NCBI GenBank assembly: GCA_016793635.1
Contig: JAEUMD010000013.1
Span: 186,001-250,000 of the forward strand
Length of the DNA: 64,000 nt
DNA from: Hyphomicrobiaceae bacterium
GTDB taxonomy: Bacteria; Pseudomonadota; Alphaproteobacteria; Rhizobiales; Hyphomicrobiaceae
Reading direction: 5' to 3'
How positions within the stretch are numbered: the first letter of the stretch is position 1; each line of letters starts with the position of its first letter. A model generated the notes under the pieces. It searched no databases. It saw only the letters and a program-made list of their open reading frames with translations, and was not told the DNA's origin. Positions 42,571 through 51,916 of this stretch are shown piece by piece. Position numbers and translations under genes: made by a program.

Positions 42571-44079
42571 GTGATCACCATCCAGTCGGCTATGCTCGTC
42601 GCGCTGGGCTTCCTGACAGCCGGTTTCTTCGTGCTGCTCGGACTCCCGCTGTATCGCCGGCGCGCGGAGCGCCTCGCCGTCAATGCGCTCAAGGCCAGCA
42701 TGCCGGTGAGCGAGGGCGAGATCCGGGCCGACAAGGACCGCTTGCGGGCCGAATATGCCATCCGCATCCACCAGCTTGAGACCAAGGTGGAGGAGGCGAG
42801 CAGCCAGAGCGCCCGCCAACGGATCGAGCTCAATCGCCGCGACGGCGTTATCAACCAGCTCGAGAGCAATTTGTCAGTGCTGCGCATCTCGCTCGAGGAG
42901 CACGAGAATGCGCGGCGCGTGCTCGAGCAGACGATCACCGAACGGCTGCCGAAAGTGGAGCAGCGCCTCGCCGACGCACGCAACCTGCTGGTTGAGCGGG
43001 ACCGCGAGATCGAGCGCCTCACCAAGGCCGCGACGACGACAGCGGAAGCACTCGAGGAAGTCCGCCAGATCAACATGCAGCAGAAGGACGAGCTACACCG
43101 TCTCAACGCGACGCTGACCACCCGCCAGGCCCGCAACCGCGATGGCATGGCCGACCCGCGTTTCGATGCCGAGGTGGCCCTGCGGGCCGAGCTCGAGGCG
43201 CTGCGCACACGCTCGCGCGAACAGTCCGAGACCATTGCCCGCCTTCAGCTCGCGGCGAGCCGGGATCGCGACGCGGCGGTGGCGCGCGCGGGCGGCTTTG
43301 GCTTGCCAGCCGACGCGGCGGCGGCGGCCCGGCAGGACGACGAGATCGAACGGCTGCGCGCGAGCCTCGCGGACGCGGAGATCGCGCTCAAGGCGTCGCG
43401 ATCCAGCAGCGAGGCGGACGCGGCGGGGCAGAAGGCCATCCAGCGCGAGATGGACGCTCTGAAGTCGCGCAACCAGGACCTCGTGGCCGAGCTCGCGGGC
43501 GTCAAGGCTGCGCTGCAAGCTTACGAAACTTCGGCAAAGAACGCCGACTCGTTGGCGAAGAACGGCCCTGGCCCCGTCGAGAGCACTACCGCTCTCAAGT
43601 CGAAGATCGGTTCGCTCGAGCAGTCGATGCAGGCGCAGGGCGTCACGATCCAGTCTCTGCGCGCCGAGCTCGCGGCAGCAAACGAACGGCTTGCGCGGCA
43701 GGCTTCGTACTTCCGTGAGGAGTTGCGCCGCCTCGGTGCCGGCACGCAACCGGCCAGCGCGGAGCCGCGTCAGCGGACCGGCCCCCCCGCACCGCAGCCC
43801 AAGCCGGCGCCGCGCCGGCAGACGCTGGCTGAGCGCATCGGCGCGCCAAAGCCCGTCGATGCGCAGCCGGTGGCGCCGACAGAGGACCGCGCCCGCGTCC
43901 ATGCCTACCTGAAGGCGCTCGCCGGTGCCGCGGCACCGGAGCCTGTGGGCTCGACGAGCGTCGCGAGCGAGCCGGTATCGGAACAGGCCAAGTCTGCGTC
44001 TTCGTCCGGTGACAGTGCGCGCCGCCGCACGAGTCTCGTCGAGCGCATTTCGTCGGCGAGCAAGTCCACGGGCGGCTGA
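42571..44079 (+). CDS. Membrane-anchored coiled-coil protein
   Basis: A 502-residue protein with one N-terminal membrane helix (ALGFLTAGFFVLLGLPLY) and then a long, almost unbroken heptad-like coiled coil (about 60-400) beginning with the recognisable stretch VSEGEIRADKDRLRAEYAIR. The tail is Pro/Ala/Ser-rich. Similar proteins with that stretch are common in Hyphomicrobiales, with no known function. The GTG start at 42571 has GAGGGA upstream. By shape it could bridge inner membrane and cytoplasm or organise envelope synthesis; that is inference. Confidence 0.8.
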   Translation: MITIQSAMLVALGFLTAGFFVLLGLPLYRRRAERLAVNALKASMPVSEGEIRADKDRLRAEYAIRIHQLETKVEEASSQSARQRIELNRRDGVINQLESNLSVLRISLEEHENARRVLEQTITERLPKVEQRLADARNLLVERDREIERLTKAATTTAEALEEVRQINMQQKDELHRLNATLTTRQARNRDGMADPRFDAEVALRAELEALRTRSREQSETIARLQLAASRDRDAAVARAGGFGLPADAAAAARQDDEIERLRASLADAEIALKASRSSSEADAAGQKAIQREMDALKSRNQDLVAELAGVKAALQAYETSAKNADSLAKNGPGPVESTTALKSKIGSLEQSMQAQGVTIQSLRAELAAANERLARQASYFREELRRLGAGTQPASAEPRQRTGPPAPQPKPAPRRQTLAERIGAPKPVDAQPVAPTEDRARVHAYLKALAGAAAPEPVGSTSVASEPVSEQAKSASSSGDSARRRTSLVERISSASKSTGG

Positions 44080-44138
44080 GCGAACTCATTCAGCGGGGGC
44101 GATGGTGGCCATCGCTCGCCACCTGACCCAGCATGAGA

Positions 44139-46943
44139 TTATTCGCCGAGTGCCGGTATCGCGGCAGCGGTTCGCGGCTTTTCGTCGGTCCCCAAGCCGG
44201 TGGTGCCCGATAGCGGTACGGTGAACGTGAACGTCGAGCCCGCGCTGCTCGTCGCCTCCACCCAAATGCGTCCGCCGAACTGCACGACGATACGCTCCGA
44301 AATGGCGAGGCCGAGGCCCGTGCCGGCCATGCCGAGCGGATTGGCATCGAGCTGGTTGTTGGCGCGCACCTGATAGAACTTGTCGAAGATCGCTTCGCGC
44401 TCGGCCTCCGGAATTCCGGGTCCGTTGTCGATGACGCTGAGGCGCGCCATGTCTCCATCGCGGCGCGCAACGATGGCAACCTTGCCGCCCGGCTTCGGGC
44501 AGAATTTCTCTGCGTTCGATACGAGATTGATGATGACCTGGATGAGCCGGTCGGCATCGGCGCGCACCGGGCCGAGCGAGTCGTCGATGCGTATTTCCAT
44601 CTCCACGCCGTCGCGCTCGAAGATGGGGGCAAGCGAGGCGGCTGCGTCGCGCACCACATGCTCCACTTCGACATCGCGGATGTGCCATTGCATGCGCCCG
44701 GCCTCGATCTTGGCGAGATCGAGAACCTGATTGATGAGGCGCGTCAGCCGCTCGCTTTCGGATACGATGATACCGAGGAAGGCGCTGCGCTGCTCCGCTG
44801 GCATGTCGGGGTCGTCCTGCAAGATCTCGGAGAACGAGCGGATCGAGGTCAGCGGCGTGCGCAGCTCGTGACTGACCGTGGACATGAACTCGTCTTTGAG
44901 GCGGTCGGCTTCGAGCAGTTGCCTGTTGGCGGCTTCAAGATTGCGGCTCGCGACTTCGAGTGCCTGCGATTTCTCCTCGAGCTGGCGCGAGTATTCCAGC
45001 ACGTGCTGCGTCTCGTCGAGGATCTGCATGATCTCGTCGAGCTGCACCCGCTCACCCTTGACGGCCGACGCAACAGCCACGCGCGCCGACGCGGCGCCGA
45101 TGCTGCCGGCGACGAGTCGCTCGGTGAGGCGCATGAGGCCGCTGTCCCACTCGGGCGGCTGTCCGGCGGCAAGGCCCTGGCGCTGGGCATAGGCGTTGAA
45201 CGCATCTGTTGCGCGGTCGCCGCCGACGTAGCGCGTGGCCAGCTCCAGCAAGGCCTGAACGCTGGCTCGCCCGTCGTCGCCCGAGAGCACGATGTCGCTG
45301 CCCGCCGCCGAGGTCTGCGCGCTGAACGCTTCGACGAACAGCGTCGCCTGTATGCGCTCGATGCGCGATTGGCGGTCCGTCATGGCGACGGCAAGGAAGC
45401 CACCGACGTTGAACATCATGCTCCAGAAGAGGGAGTGCGAGATGTTGTCGAGTCCTTCGAGGCCGAACAGCGCATAGGGCTTGAGCAGCGCGAGGCCGAA
45501 AAGGCCTTCCTTGATGAAGGAATCCGGCAGGAAGCCCGAGCGCGCGAAACTCGGCAGCAGCAACGTGTAAAGCCAGACGGTGAAACCGAGTGTCAGTCCA
45601 GTAATGACAGCGCGCCGCGTTCCGCCCCGCCAGTAAAGTGCGAACAGCAGGGCGGGCGCGAGTTGGGCCGCGGCACAGAATGATACGAGGCCGATGGTGA
45701 CGAGGTGATAGGTGTTGCCGACGACGGCGAGGTAGAAGTAGCCGAGCAGTAGAATGCCGACGATCGCGATCCGGCGGATGTTGAGCAGCAACGAGGTGAG
45801 GTCGCGGCTGCCCGTCAGGCGCGCACTGGAGAACCGCAGCAGCGCCGGCATGATGAGATCGTTGCAGACCATGGTTGAGAGCGCAATCGTCTCGACGATC
45901 ACCATCGCCGCCGCCGCGGAGAGTCCACCCACCAGAACCACCAGCGTCAGTGCCGCGTTGTGCTCGGCGAGCGGCAGCGCGAGCACATAGGTATCGGCAT
46001 CGATGTCTTTCGGCAGCCACATTACGCCGCCAAGCGCGATCGGAAGGACGAAGATGTTGATGATGAAGAGGTAGAGCGGGAATAGCCAAAGAGCGCGGTT
46101 GAGATGTGTCTCGTTGGTGTTCTCGACGAAGGTGACGTGGAACTGACGCGGCAGGCAGATGATGGCGGTCATCGACAGCAGTGTCAGCGTCACCCAGTTG
46201 CCGGCGGATTTCTCCATGCCGACGAGAGGGGCTGTGGTGGCGTTCGCCGCCGCCTTGGCGAAGAGATCGGCGAAGCCGTCGTAAAGCGCGAACGTGACGA
46301 ACGCACCGACGGCCAGGAACGCGATGAGCTTGACCAGCGATTCCGCTGCGATCGCGACGACGAGACCGGCATGGTGCTCGGTCGCCTCGATGTGGCGCGT
46401 GCCGAACAGCACCGTAAACACCGCGAGCACGAGTGTGACGATAAAGGCCATACTGTCAGCGGTGATCGCGGTGGCGAGCACGTCCTGGTCCTGGCGCAGT
46501 ACGACGCCGAAACTCATCGACACGGCTTTGAGCTGCAGGGCGATATAGGGCACGATGCCAACCACGGCGATGACCGTGACGAGGCTGCCAATCGCCTGGC
46601 TCTTGCCGTAACGCGAGCCGATGAAGTCGGCGATGGAGGTGATACGCTGGGCCTTGCAGATGCGCAGGATCTTGCGCAGCAAGAACCACCCGAGCGTGAA
46701 GACGATAGTCGGGCCGAGGTAGATCGGCAGGAAGCCGAAACCAGAGACGGCGGCGCGGCCGACGCTGCCGTAGTAAGTCCAGCTCGTGCAGTAGACCGCG
46801 ATGGATAGGGAATAGACATAGGGGTTGGAGACGAGGTGCGTGCCGGTGCCGTCGCGCGCCTTGCGGTCGCCGTAGTAGGCGAGGGCAAACAGCGCCATGA
46901 GGTAGCCGAGCGACGTAAGGAGTATGATGGAGCTCGACAGCAT
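44139..46943 (-). CDS. CrbS-like symporter-histidine kinase
   Basis: A 934-residue fusion of a sodium/solute symporter-like domain (12-13 helices, residues 1-520), a linker resembling the STAC component (about 530-640), a coiled coil and a histidine kinase. The phospho-acceptor is H692 in MSTVSHELRTPLTS; ATPase motifs are NLVSNAEKF, DNGPGIPEAE and GTGLGLAISE. Proteins of this build (CrbS, CbrA-like) sense or bind carboxylates such as acetate and control their use. It is the last gene of an operon with a receiver protein and a small membrane protein. Start 46943 has GGAG 10 bases upstream. Confidence 0.92.
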   Translation of the reverse strand: MLSSSIILLTSLGYLMALFALAYYGDRKARDGTGTHLVSNPYVYSLSIAVYCTSWTYYGSVGRAAVSGFGFLPIYLGPTIVFTLGWFLLRKILRICKAQRITSIADFIGSRYGKSQAIGSLVTVIAVVGIVPYIALQLKAVSMSFGVVLRQDQDVLATAITADSMAFIVTLVLAVFTVLFGTRHIEATEHHAGLVVAIAAESLVKLIAFLAVGAFVTFALYDGFADLFAKAAANATTAPLVGMEKSAGNWVTLTLLSMTAIICLPRQFHVTFVENTNETHLNRALWLFPLYLFIINIFVLPIALGGVMWLPKDIDADTYVLALPLAEHNAALTLVVLVGGLSAAAAMVIVETIALSTMVCNDLIMPALLRFSSARLTGSRDLTSLLLNIRRIAIVGILLLGYFYLAVVGNTYHLVTIGLVSFCAAAQLAPALLFALYWRGGTRRAVITGLTLGFTVWLYTLLLPSFARSGFLPDSFIKEGLFGLALLKPYALFGLEGLDNISHSLFWSMMFNVGGFLAVAMTDRQSRIERIQATLFVEAFSAQTSAAGSDIVLSGDDGRASVQALLELATRYVGGDRATDAFNAYAQRQGLAAGQPPEWDSGLMRLTERLVAGSIGAASARVAVASAVKGERVQLDEIMQILDETQHVLEYSRQLEEKSQALEVASRNLEAANRQLLEADRLKDEFMSTVSHELRTPLTSIRSFSEILQDDPDMPAEQRSAFLGIIVSESERLTRLINQVLDLAKIEAGRMQWHIRDVEVEHVVRDAAASLAPIFERDGVEMEIRIDDSLGPVRADADRLIQVIINLVSNAEKFCPKPGGKVAIVARRDGDMARLSVIDNGPGIPEAEREAIFDKFYQVRANNQLDANPLGMAGTGLGLAISERIVVQFGGRIWVEATSSAGSTFTFTVPLSGTTGLGTDEKPRTAAAIPALGE

Positions 46944-46947
46944 GCGC

Positions 46948-47286
46948 TCACGTCTCCGCGCGCTCGCCCGACGAAGGCGGGGACTGCCCGCTACGGCGTT
47001 GCGGCTCGGCAAGCTCCTGCCCTGGTGCGTCCTCCGCGGTCCGCGACGACTTTCCGCTTGTCTCGACCGCGGCGGCAAGAAGCGCGATGACGAGGCCCCA
47101 CGCAGCGAAGATGTAGAGGTAAATGACGGGCAACCCCGCCAACTTCGACGACGCTCCCTGGTCGAAGATGCGCAGCATAGGCTGATTGAAGGCGATCAGC
47201 GCCACGAGTGCGACGGCGAGCGTCCGCTCGGGGCGCCGTGGCGGCGCGAGGCTCGGTCCCAATCCAGGATTTTGGCGGTGGGGCAT
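46948..47286 (-). CDS. Small membrane protein of the kinase operon
   Basis: A 112-residue protein with two hydrophobic helices (LAVALVALIAFNQPMLRIF and VIYLYIFAAWGLVIALLAA) and a charged C-terminal tail. Its stop lies 4 bases before the kinase start, and the receiver gene ends 40 bases upstream. Similar two-helix proteins sit at this place in other CrbS-type operons, in my recollection. Function unknown; probably a partner or chaperone of the kinase. Confidence 0.8.
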   Translation of the reverse strand: MPHRQNPGLGPSLAPPRRPERTLAVALVALIAFNQPMLRIFDQGASSKLAGLPVIYLYIFAAWGLVIALLAAAVETSGKSSRTAEDAPGQELAEPQRRSGQSPPSSGERAET

Positions 47287-47326
47287 GCCCGCTCCTTGCG
47301 CGACGAGGGCTCAGCTGCAACCAGTC

Positions 47327-47737
47327 TCAACCAGCGGCGCGCTCCTTACCGAGCATCTCTTTGACGCGGGCGGCGAGTGCCCGGGTCGAAAAAGGCTTCG
47401 TTTCGTAACCATCGGCTCCGAGCGCCAGCCCCTTCTCGATCTCCACCTCCCGCCCCTTCGCCGTCAGCATCAGAATACGGACGCCCTTGAAGCGGTCGTC
47501 GGCGCGGATGGCCTGGCAGACCTCATAGCCGTTGCGCTTCGGAATATTGATGTCGAGGAGGACCAGGTCGGGTGGGCTCGCCTCGACGGCGGCCAGGGCC
47601 TCTTCTCCGTCGCGAGCGAGTCGGACCTGATAGCCGGCCTGCTTCATCAGGTATTGCAGAGACAACATGATATTCGGCTCGTCATCCACAACGAGCACGG
47701 ATTTCGCGGCGGCATTTTCCGCGGGTGCGAGGGTCAT
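47327..47737 (-). CDS. Receiver-only response regulator
   Basis: A 136-residue CheY-like protein: SVLVVDDEPNIMLSLQYL, D62 in LVLLDINIPKRNG, and the lysine in YETKPFS. It has no DNA-binding domain. It is the first gene of the CrbS-like kinase operon and its obvious partner. In systems with CrbR the partner regulator has a LuxR-type output; the lack of one here means the signal must leave by another route. Start 47737 has GGAAGGA upstream. Confidence 0.9.
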   Translation of the reverse strand: MTLAPAENAAAKSVLVVDDEPNIMLSLQYLMKQAGYQVRLARDGEEALAAVEASPPDLVLLDINIPKRNGYEVCQAIRADDRFKGVRILMLTAKGREVEIEKGLALGADGYETKPFSTRALAARVKEMLGKERAAG

Positions 47738-48246
47738 TGGCGTTCCTTCCCCCTGCGTATGCCGCTCGTTGCTGCGAGGCGGGGCGCACGGCGAGGGCCG
47801 CGGCGGCATTCGGCAGGACCAGGAGGAACGATAGCACACGAAAGAGGAGGGGCGCGACGCCGTGTCTCGGGGAAATTTTCTGGCTCCGCCAGGGTGTTGG
47901 CTGCCGGCACCGGTGGTCGGCGGCATGGGGGCGCAGCGAGCGCAAGATTTGATCTAAATCAAAGACAGCAGTCTGATGCGCCGCAGCAAGTTCGTTCCAC
48001 GCAGTTGAATTTGCGCAGTATCGTTGACTAAGAATGTCATCTTCCGTCGTGACTTTTTTGCACACAAACGGCCAGCGCGTGTGACCTTATCCCAAAGTCA
48101 AACTTGCACATCGAGCGGTAGCCACTAGCATCCGCTACTGGGGGAAGGCTGCCGACGATTTCGCCGGTCGTCGACGCATTAAATTACGGCAAACAAAAAG
48201 AACGTCGTCAGCTTTCCGTTCGACGTCGCCAAGGGAGGAAGGATTT
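47738..48246. other. Divergent promoter region of kinase and symporter operons
   Basis: 509 bases between two divergently read operons, containing a perfect FNR/FixK-type palindrome at 47949-47962 and AT-rich stretches at about 48000-48060 and 48175-48205. No gene is present. Confidence 0.7.
47949..47962. promoter_or_regulatory. FNR/FixK-type binding site
   Basis: TTGAT-CTAA-ATCAA matches the FNR/FnrL/FixK consensus TTGAT-N4-ATCAA exactly. It lies 212 bases before the receiver gene start and 285 before the symporter small subunit, so either or both operons could respond to oxygen or to the FixK cascade. Confidence 0.75.
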
Positions 48247-48501
48247 ATGCAACCAGTCAATTACGAGAGGCATTGGTCACGGACCAGTGCGCTCATGTGG
48301 ATCATGTTGATCCTGTGGGCGATATTTAGCTTCTTCATCCACATGTTCGTGGACACCCTCAACTCGATCGTGATTCTCGGGTTCCCGCTCGGCTTCTACA
48401 TGGCCGCGCAGGGTTCGTTGCTTGCCTTCGTGATCATGTTGTTCATCTTCGCCAAGCGGCAGGACACCATTGATCGCCAAGAAGGCGTGGCCGAGGAGTG
48501 A
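48247..48501 (+). CDS. DUF4212 symporter small subunit
   Basis: An 84-residue membrane protein with two helices (WIMLILWAIFSFFIHMFV and GSLLAFVIMLFIFAKRQD). DUF4212 proteins precede VC_2705-type cation/solute symporters and are thought to be their small subunit. GGGAGGAAGG precedes the ATG. The symporter gene starts 10 bases after its stop. Confidence 0.9.
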   Translation: MQPVNYERHWSRTSALMWIMLILWAIFSFFIHMFVDTLNSIVILGFPLGFYMAAQGSLLAFVIMLFIFAKRQDTIDRQEGVAEE

Positions 48502-48511
48502 GGGGCTGACC

Positions 48512-50518
48512 ATGGCAAAAGAATATACGGTCGGAGGCGGCAGCTTCCTCAATAACCTGGGTAAGATCTACATGATCTACACGGGTGGTTTCTTCGGTTT
48601 CGTCGCGCTGCTCGCCGTACTCGAGCAACTCGGCATGCCGAACCGCTGGATCGGTTACGGCTTCGTGTTCCTGACGATCGCCGTCTACGCCTTGATCGGC
48701 GTCCTCTCGCGCACGTCGGAAGTCGGTGAGTACTACGTTGCTGGCCGCTCGGTGCCTGCCTTCTACAACGGCATGGCCACGGGCGCCGACTGGATGTCGG
48801 GTGCTTCGTTCGTCGGCATGGCCGGCACGCTCTTCCTGCTCGGCTACGACGGCCTCGCCTTCGTGCTCGGCTGGACCGGCGGCTACGTGCTGGTTGCGGT
48901 GCTCATCGCGCCGTTCCTGCGCAAGTTCGGCGCCTATACGGTTCCGGACTTCTTCGCCGAACGTTACGGCGGCTCGTTCGCCCGCCTTCTGGCGGTCATC
49001 GTGCTGATCTCGTGCTCGTTCACCTACGTGACGGCGCAGATCTACGCCACGGGCATCATCGCCTCGCGCTTCCTCGACATCGACTTCACGGTCGCCGTTT
49101 ACGTCGGCCTGCTGGGCATTCTGCTCTGCTCGATGCTCGGCGGCATGAAGGCGGTCACCTGGACGCAGGTCGCCCAGTACATCGTGCTGATCGTCGCCTA
49201 CCTCCTGCCGGTGGTCATTCTCTCGGCCAAGAAGTACGGCATCCCGATCCCGCAGCTCACCTACGGTCAGGCGATCCAGGACATTGGCAACCTCGAGCAG
49301 AACATGCTCGCCAAGGGCCTCGCCGATGCCAAGACGCTGAAGCCGCACATCAAGCCGTTCACCACCTACGATCCGCTCAACTTCTTCGCGCTGATCTTCT
49401 GCTTGATGGTCGGTACCGCTTCGCTGCCGCACATCCTGATGCGCTACTTCACCACCCCGTCGGTGCGTGAGGCTCGTTCGTCGGTTGCGTGGTCGCTGTT
49501 GTTCATCTTCCTGCTGTACTTCACCGCCCCGGCCTATGCCGCGTTCTCGAAGCTCGAGGTTTACTCGACCGTCGTTGGCCGCGAGCTGGACCTGCTGCGT
49601 CCGTGGATCTTCACCTACGGTAAGCTCGGTCTCGTGAAGGTCTGCGGCGCCGATGCGATCAGCCACGAAGCCGTCAAGGCGGCTTGCGCCAAGATCGCTC
49701 AGCACCCGGGCGTCGTCCGGCTGCAGGATCTTTCCATCAACACCGACGTGATCGTGCTCTCGACTCCCGAGATCGCGGGCATGCCCTACGTCATCGCCGG
49801 CCTTGTCGCCGCCGGTGGTCTCGCCGCCGCTCTTTCGACGGCCGACGGCCTCCTGCTCGCCATCGCCAACGCGCTGTCGCACGACATCTACTACAAGATG
49901 ATCAGCCCGAACGCTTCGACGAAGACCCGTCTCATCGTCGCGCGTATCCTGCTGCTCGTCGTCGCCGTCATCGCCGCATATACAGCATCGACCAAGCCCG
50001 CCGACATCTTGTCGATGGTCGCCTGGGCGTTCTCGCTGGCGGCAGCCGGTATCTTCCCGGCTCTTGCACTCGGCGTGTGGTGGAAGCGCGCGAACACGCC
50101 GGGCGCCGTGCTCGGCATGATCCTCGGCTTCGGTGTCACGCTCTACTACCTCGTCGGCACGCGCTACTTCGCCGTGTCGTTCTACGAGATGTGGAGCTTC
50201 CTCGCGACCGCGAAGCCCGAGGCAGTCGCCAAGTTCGCCGAGCTCAAGGCCGCGTTTGCGGCGGCGGCTCCGGAGGGCAAGGCTGCCGCCTGGACCGCGC
50301 TCGACAAGCACGCTCAGGGCATTGCGAGCTGGTATGGCGTGAAGAACATCTCGGCCGCCCTGTTCGGTCTGCCGGTTGGCTTCCTGACCATCATCCTGGT
50401 CTCGCTGATGACGCCTGCGCCGTCGCGCAAGGTCCAGGACATGGTCGACGCCACGCGTCGTCCGTCCGGTGAGCTCATCATGTCGGAGAAAGGCTCTGGC
50501 ATGGTCGGCGGTCACTAA
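48512..50518 (+). CDS. Cation/acetate-type symporter, VC_2705 family
   Basis: Sodium/solute symporter family carrier of 668 residues with about 13-14 helices. It contains EYYVAGRSVPAFYNGMATGA and DWMSGASFVGMAG, typical of ActP-like carboxylate carriers, plus the long inserted loop between helices 9 and 10 and near residues 560-610 that distinguish the VC_2705 subfamily. The ATG at 48512 follows the DUF4212 gene. It likely imports acetate or a related short carboxylate; the exact substrate is not shown. A good terminator follows. Confidence 0.92.
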   Translation: MAKEYTVGGGSFLNNLGKIYMIYTGGFFGFVALLAVLEQLGMPNRWIGYGFVFLTIAVYALIGVLSRTSEVGEYYVAGRSVPAFYNGMATGADWMSGASFVGMAGTLFLLGYDGLAFVLGWTGGYVLVAVLIAPFLRKFGAYTVPDFFAERYGGSFARLLAVIVLISCSFTYVTAQIYATGIIASRFLDIDFTVAVYVGLLGILLCSMLGGMKAVTWTQVAQYIVLIVAYLLPVVILSAKKYGIPIPQLTYGQAIQDIGNLEQNMLAKGLADAKTLKPHIKPFTTYDPLNFFALIFCLMVGTASLPHILMRYFTTPSVREARSSVAWSLLFIFLLYFTAPAYAAFSKLEVYSTVVGRELDLLRPWIFTYGKLGLVKVCGADAISHEAVKAACAKIAQHPGVVRLQDLSINTDVIVLSTPEIAGMPYVIAGLVAAGGLAAALSTADGLLLAIANALSHDIYYKMISPNASTKTRLIVARILLLVVAVIAAYTASTKPADILSMVAWAFSLAAAGIFPALALGVWWKRANTPGAVLGMILGFGVTLYYLVGTRYFAVSFYEMWSFLATAKPEAVAKFAELKAAFAAAAPEGKAAAWTALDKHAQGIASWYGVKNISAALFGLPVGFLTIILVSLMTPAPSRKVQDMVDATRRPSGELIMSEKGSGMVGGH

Positions 50519-50544
50519 GACCTTGCTTACCTGATCGAGATCCG

Positions 50545-50575
50545 GAGGGCGGGGCCTTGCGTCCCGCCCTCTTTT
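50545..50575 (+). terminator. Intrinsic terminator of the symporter operon
   Basis: GAGGGCGGG / CCCGCCCTC, a 9-bp stem with a 9-base loop, followed by TTTT, 26 bases after the stop. Confidence 0.93.
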
Positions 50576-50681
50576 GCTGTGATACCCGCCTCTCAGGCAC
50601 AAACCGCGCCCTGGATTTCCATTGCCGTCGACACTCCGTCGCGGCGGCCGGGAGTTCGCCAGGAACCGCCGAGGATACGCC

Positions 50682-50993
50682 GTGAATCCGACCGAGAGCT
50701 TTGCCACCTACTGGTGGTTCCATATCCCGAACTTGCTGATGGCGGCGATGATCTACACCCTGATCGGCCGTTACCTGCTGGAGCTGTTCTTCTCCAAGAA
50801 GCAGGACGCCGTGATTCTGAAGGTGTTCCGCACGGTCACCGATCCGGTCGTCAAACTCGTCCGTCTCGTAACGCCGGCCGTCATTCCCAACGGCCTCGTC
50901 GTCGTCGCGTCCGTGATGTGGCTGATGGCGGCGCGGATGTTTTGGTTTCTTACCGCCGTTACCTACGGCATGCGCCTGACGACGGGAGCCTGA
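50682..50993 (+). CDS. YggT-like membrane protein
   Basis: A 103-residue protein with two hydrophobic segments (LLMAAMIYTLIGRYLLELF and GLVVVASVMWLMAARMF) around the YggT-like stretch VFRTVTDPVVKLVRLVTPAV. YggT proteins are small integral membrane proteins of uncertain role. GTG at 50682 has GAGG 7 bases upstream. The next gene starts 5 bases after its stop. Confidence 0.7.
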   Translation: MNPTESFATYWWFHIPNLLMAAMIYTLIGRYLLELFFSKKQDAVILKVFRTVTDPVVKLVRLVTPAVIPNGLVVVASVMWLMAARMFWFLTAVTYGMRLTTGA

Positions 50994-50998
50994 GCGCC

Positions 50999-51343
50999 AT
51001 GAACGATATGGATAAACGCCAGGAGATGATGCAGCGCGACGTGACGCTGACGGCGATCGCGGGCCTCAGCCTCGTCAATGGGATGCACTTTTCTCCTTGG
51101 TTCGATCCGGTTGCGGTGCTGCTGCGGCCCTTCCTCGCCGGCACCCTGCTGGGATCGCCGCTCGTCTCGCTCTACATCACGTCGTTCTTTCTCTCGGTGA
51201 TGACGCTGCTCGTCGCCGGTGTCCCCGCCGCGCTCTACGAGAGGTTGCGGGGCGATGGCAAGACCTCGCCAACATCACTCTACATCTGGCTCGTTGCCAT
51301 GATCCTGCTGACGATGCATGCGTTGCTCGCCTGGGTCGGCTGA
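50999..51343 (+). CDS. Hypothetical membrane protein
   Basis: A 114-residue protein with three predicted helices. It contains GMHFSPWFDPVAVLLRPFLAG and ends in ILLTMHALLAWVG (shown in part). No family recognised. It is coupled to the YggT-like gene (5-base gap). A second in-frame ATG at 51008 is possible. Confidence 0.7.
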   Translation: MNDMDKRQEMMQRDVTLTAIAGLSLVNGMHFSPWFDPVAVLLRPFLAGTLLGSPLVSLYITSFFLSVMTLLVAGVPAALYERLRGDGKTSPTSLYIWLVAMILLTMHALLAWVG

Positions 51344-51541
51344 GACTTCTCCGGCGGGTCGCTTGAGGCAAGCTTGGGGCGCCCGCCGCTCCGTTGAAGT
51401 GCGGCCGCCGGTCGGGCCCCGCCATCTGCAACCCCATCTGCAACCAAGGCAGCGGCTTGCGCGTTCGAGCCATTCGGGAGATCATTTCCCCCGCGGGAGG
51501 ATTTAACGCCCGTGTAAGAAGATTGGCCGGGCGGGGTTTCC

Positions 51542-51916
51542 ATGCTTGAGCGGATCGAAATCATGGCGACGCACTCGGTTGCTCGTGGGTGCGGCTTTGC
51601 GATGATCGCAATCGGCACGACGATGATCGGCCTTGTTTACGACCCCGTGCAATCGCTGCAGATCGGCGGCATTCTGTCTCTGCTGACGACGCTGGTACTG
51701 CTCGGCAAAGCGATCAACGCGCCGCGCAAGGACTACCGTGATACCGAGCTCTGGCTGTTGCTGTTGCCGAGCGAGCGGCCGGCCCAGACCATCGCGCAGA
51801 GTGTCCTCTCCCGCATTCTTCGCGGCGTGTATCTCAATTTCGCGTACTATTTCGCCAATGGAAGTTGCGTGCTGATCGTTCTGTCGGTCGTGCTCGCCGT
51901 GTTCGGCGCCTCATAG
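51542..51916 (+). CDS. Hypothetical membrane protein
   Basis: A 124-residue protein with about three hydrophobic segments (GFAMIAIGTTMIGLVY, IGGILSLLTTLVLLG, CVLIVLSVVLAVFG) and a cytoplasmic loop containing APRKDYRDTELW. No family recognised. Its last six bases overlap the 3' end of the convergent DUF294 gene, so no terminator separates them. Confidence 0.68.
   Translation: MLERIEIMATHSVARGCGFAMIAIGTTMIGLVYDPVQSLQIGGILSLLTTLVLLGKAINAPRKDYRDTELWLLLLPSERPAQTIAQSVLSRILRGVYLNFAYYFANGSCVLIVLSVVLAVFGAS

Noticed and set aside
44099-44115. GCGATGG/CCATCGC hairpin between convergent genes
   Set aside because: Short 7-bp stem with a 3-base loop and no T-run on either strand; not convincing as a terminator.
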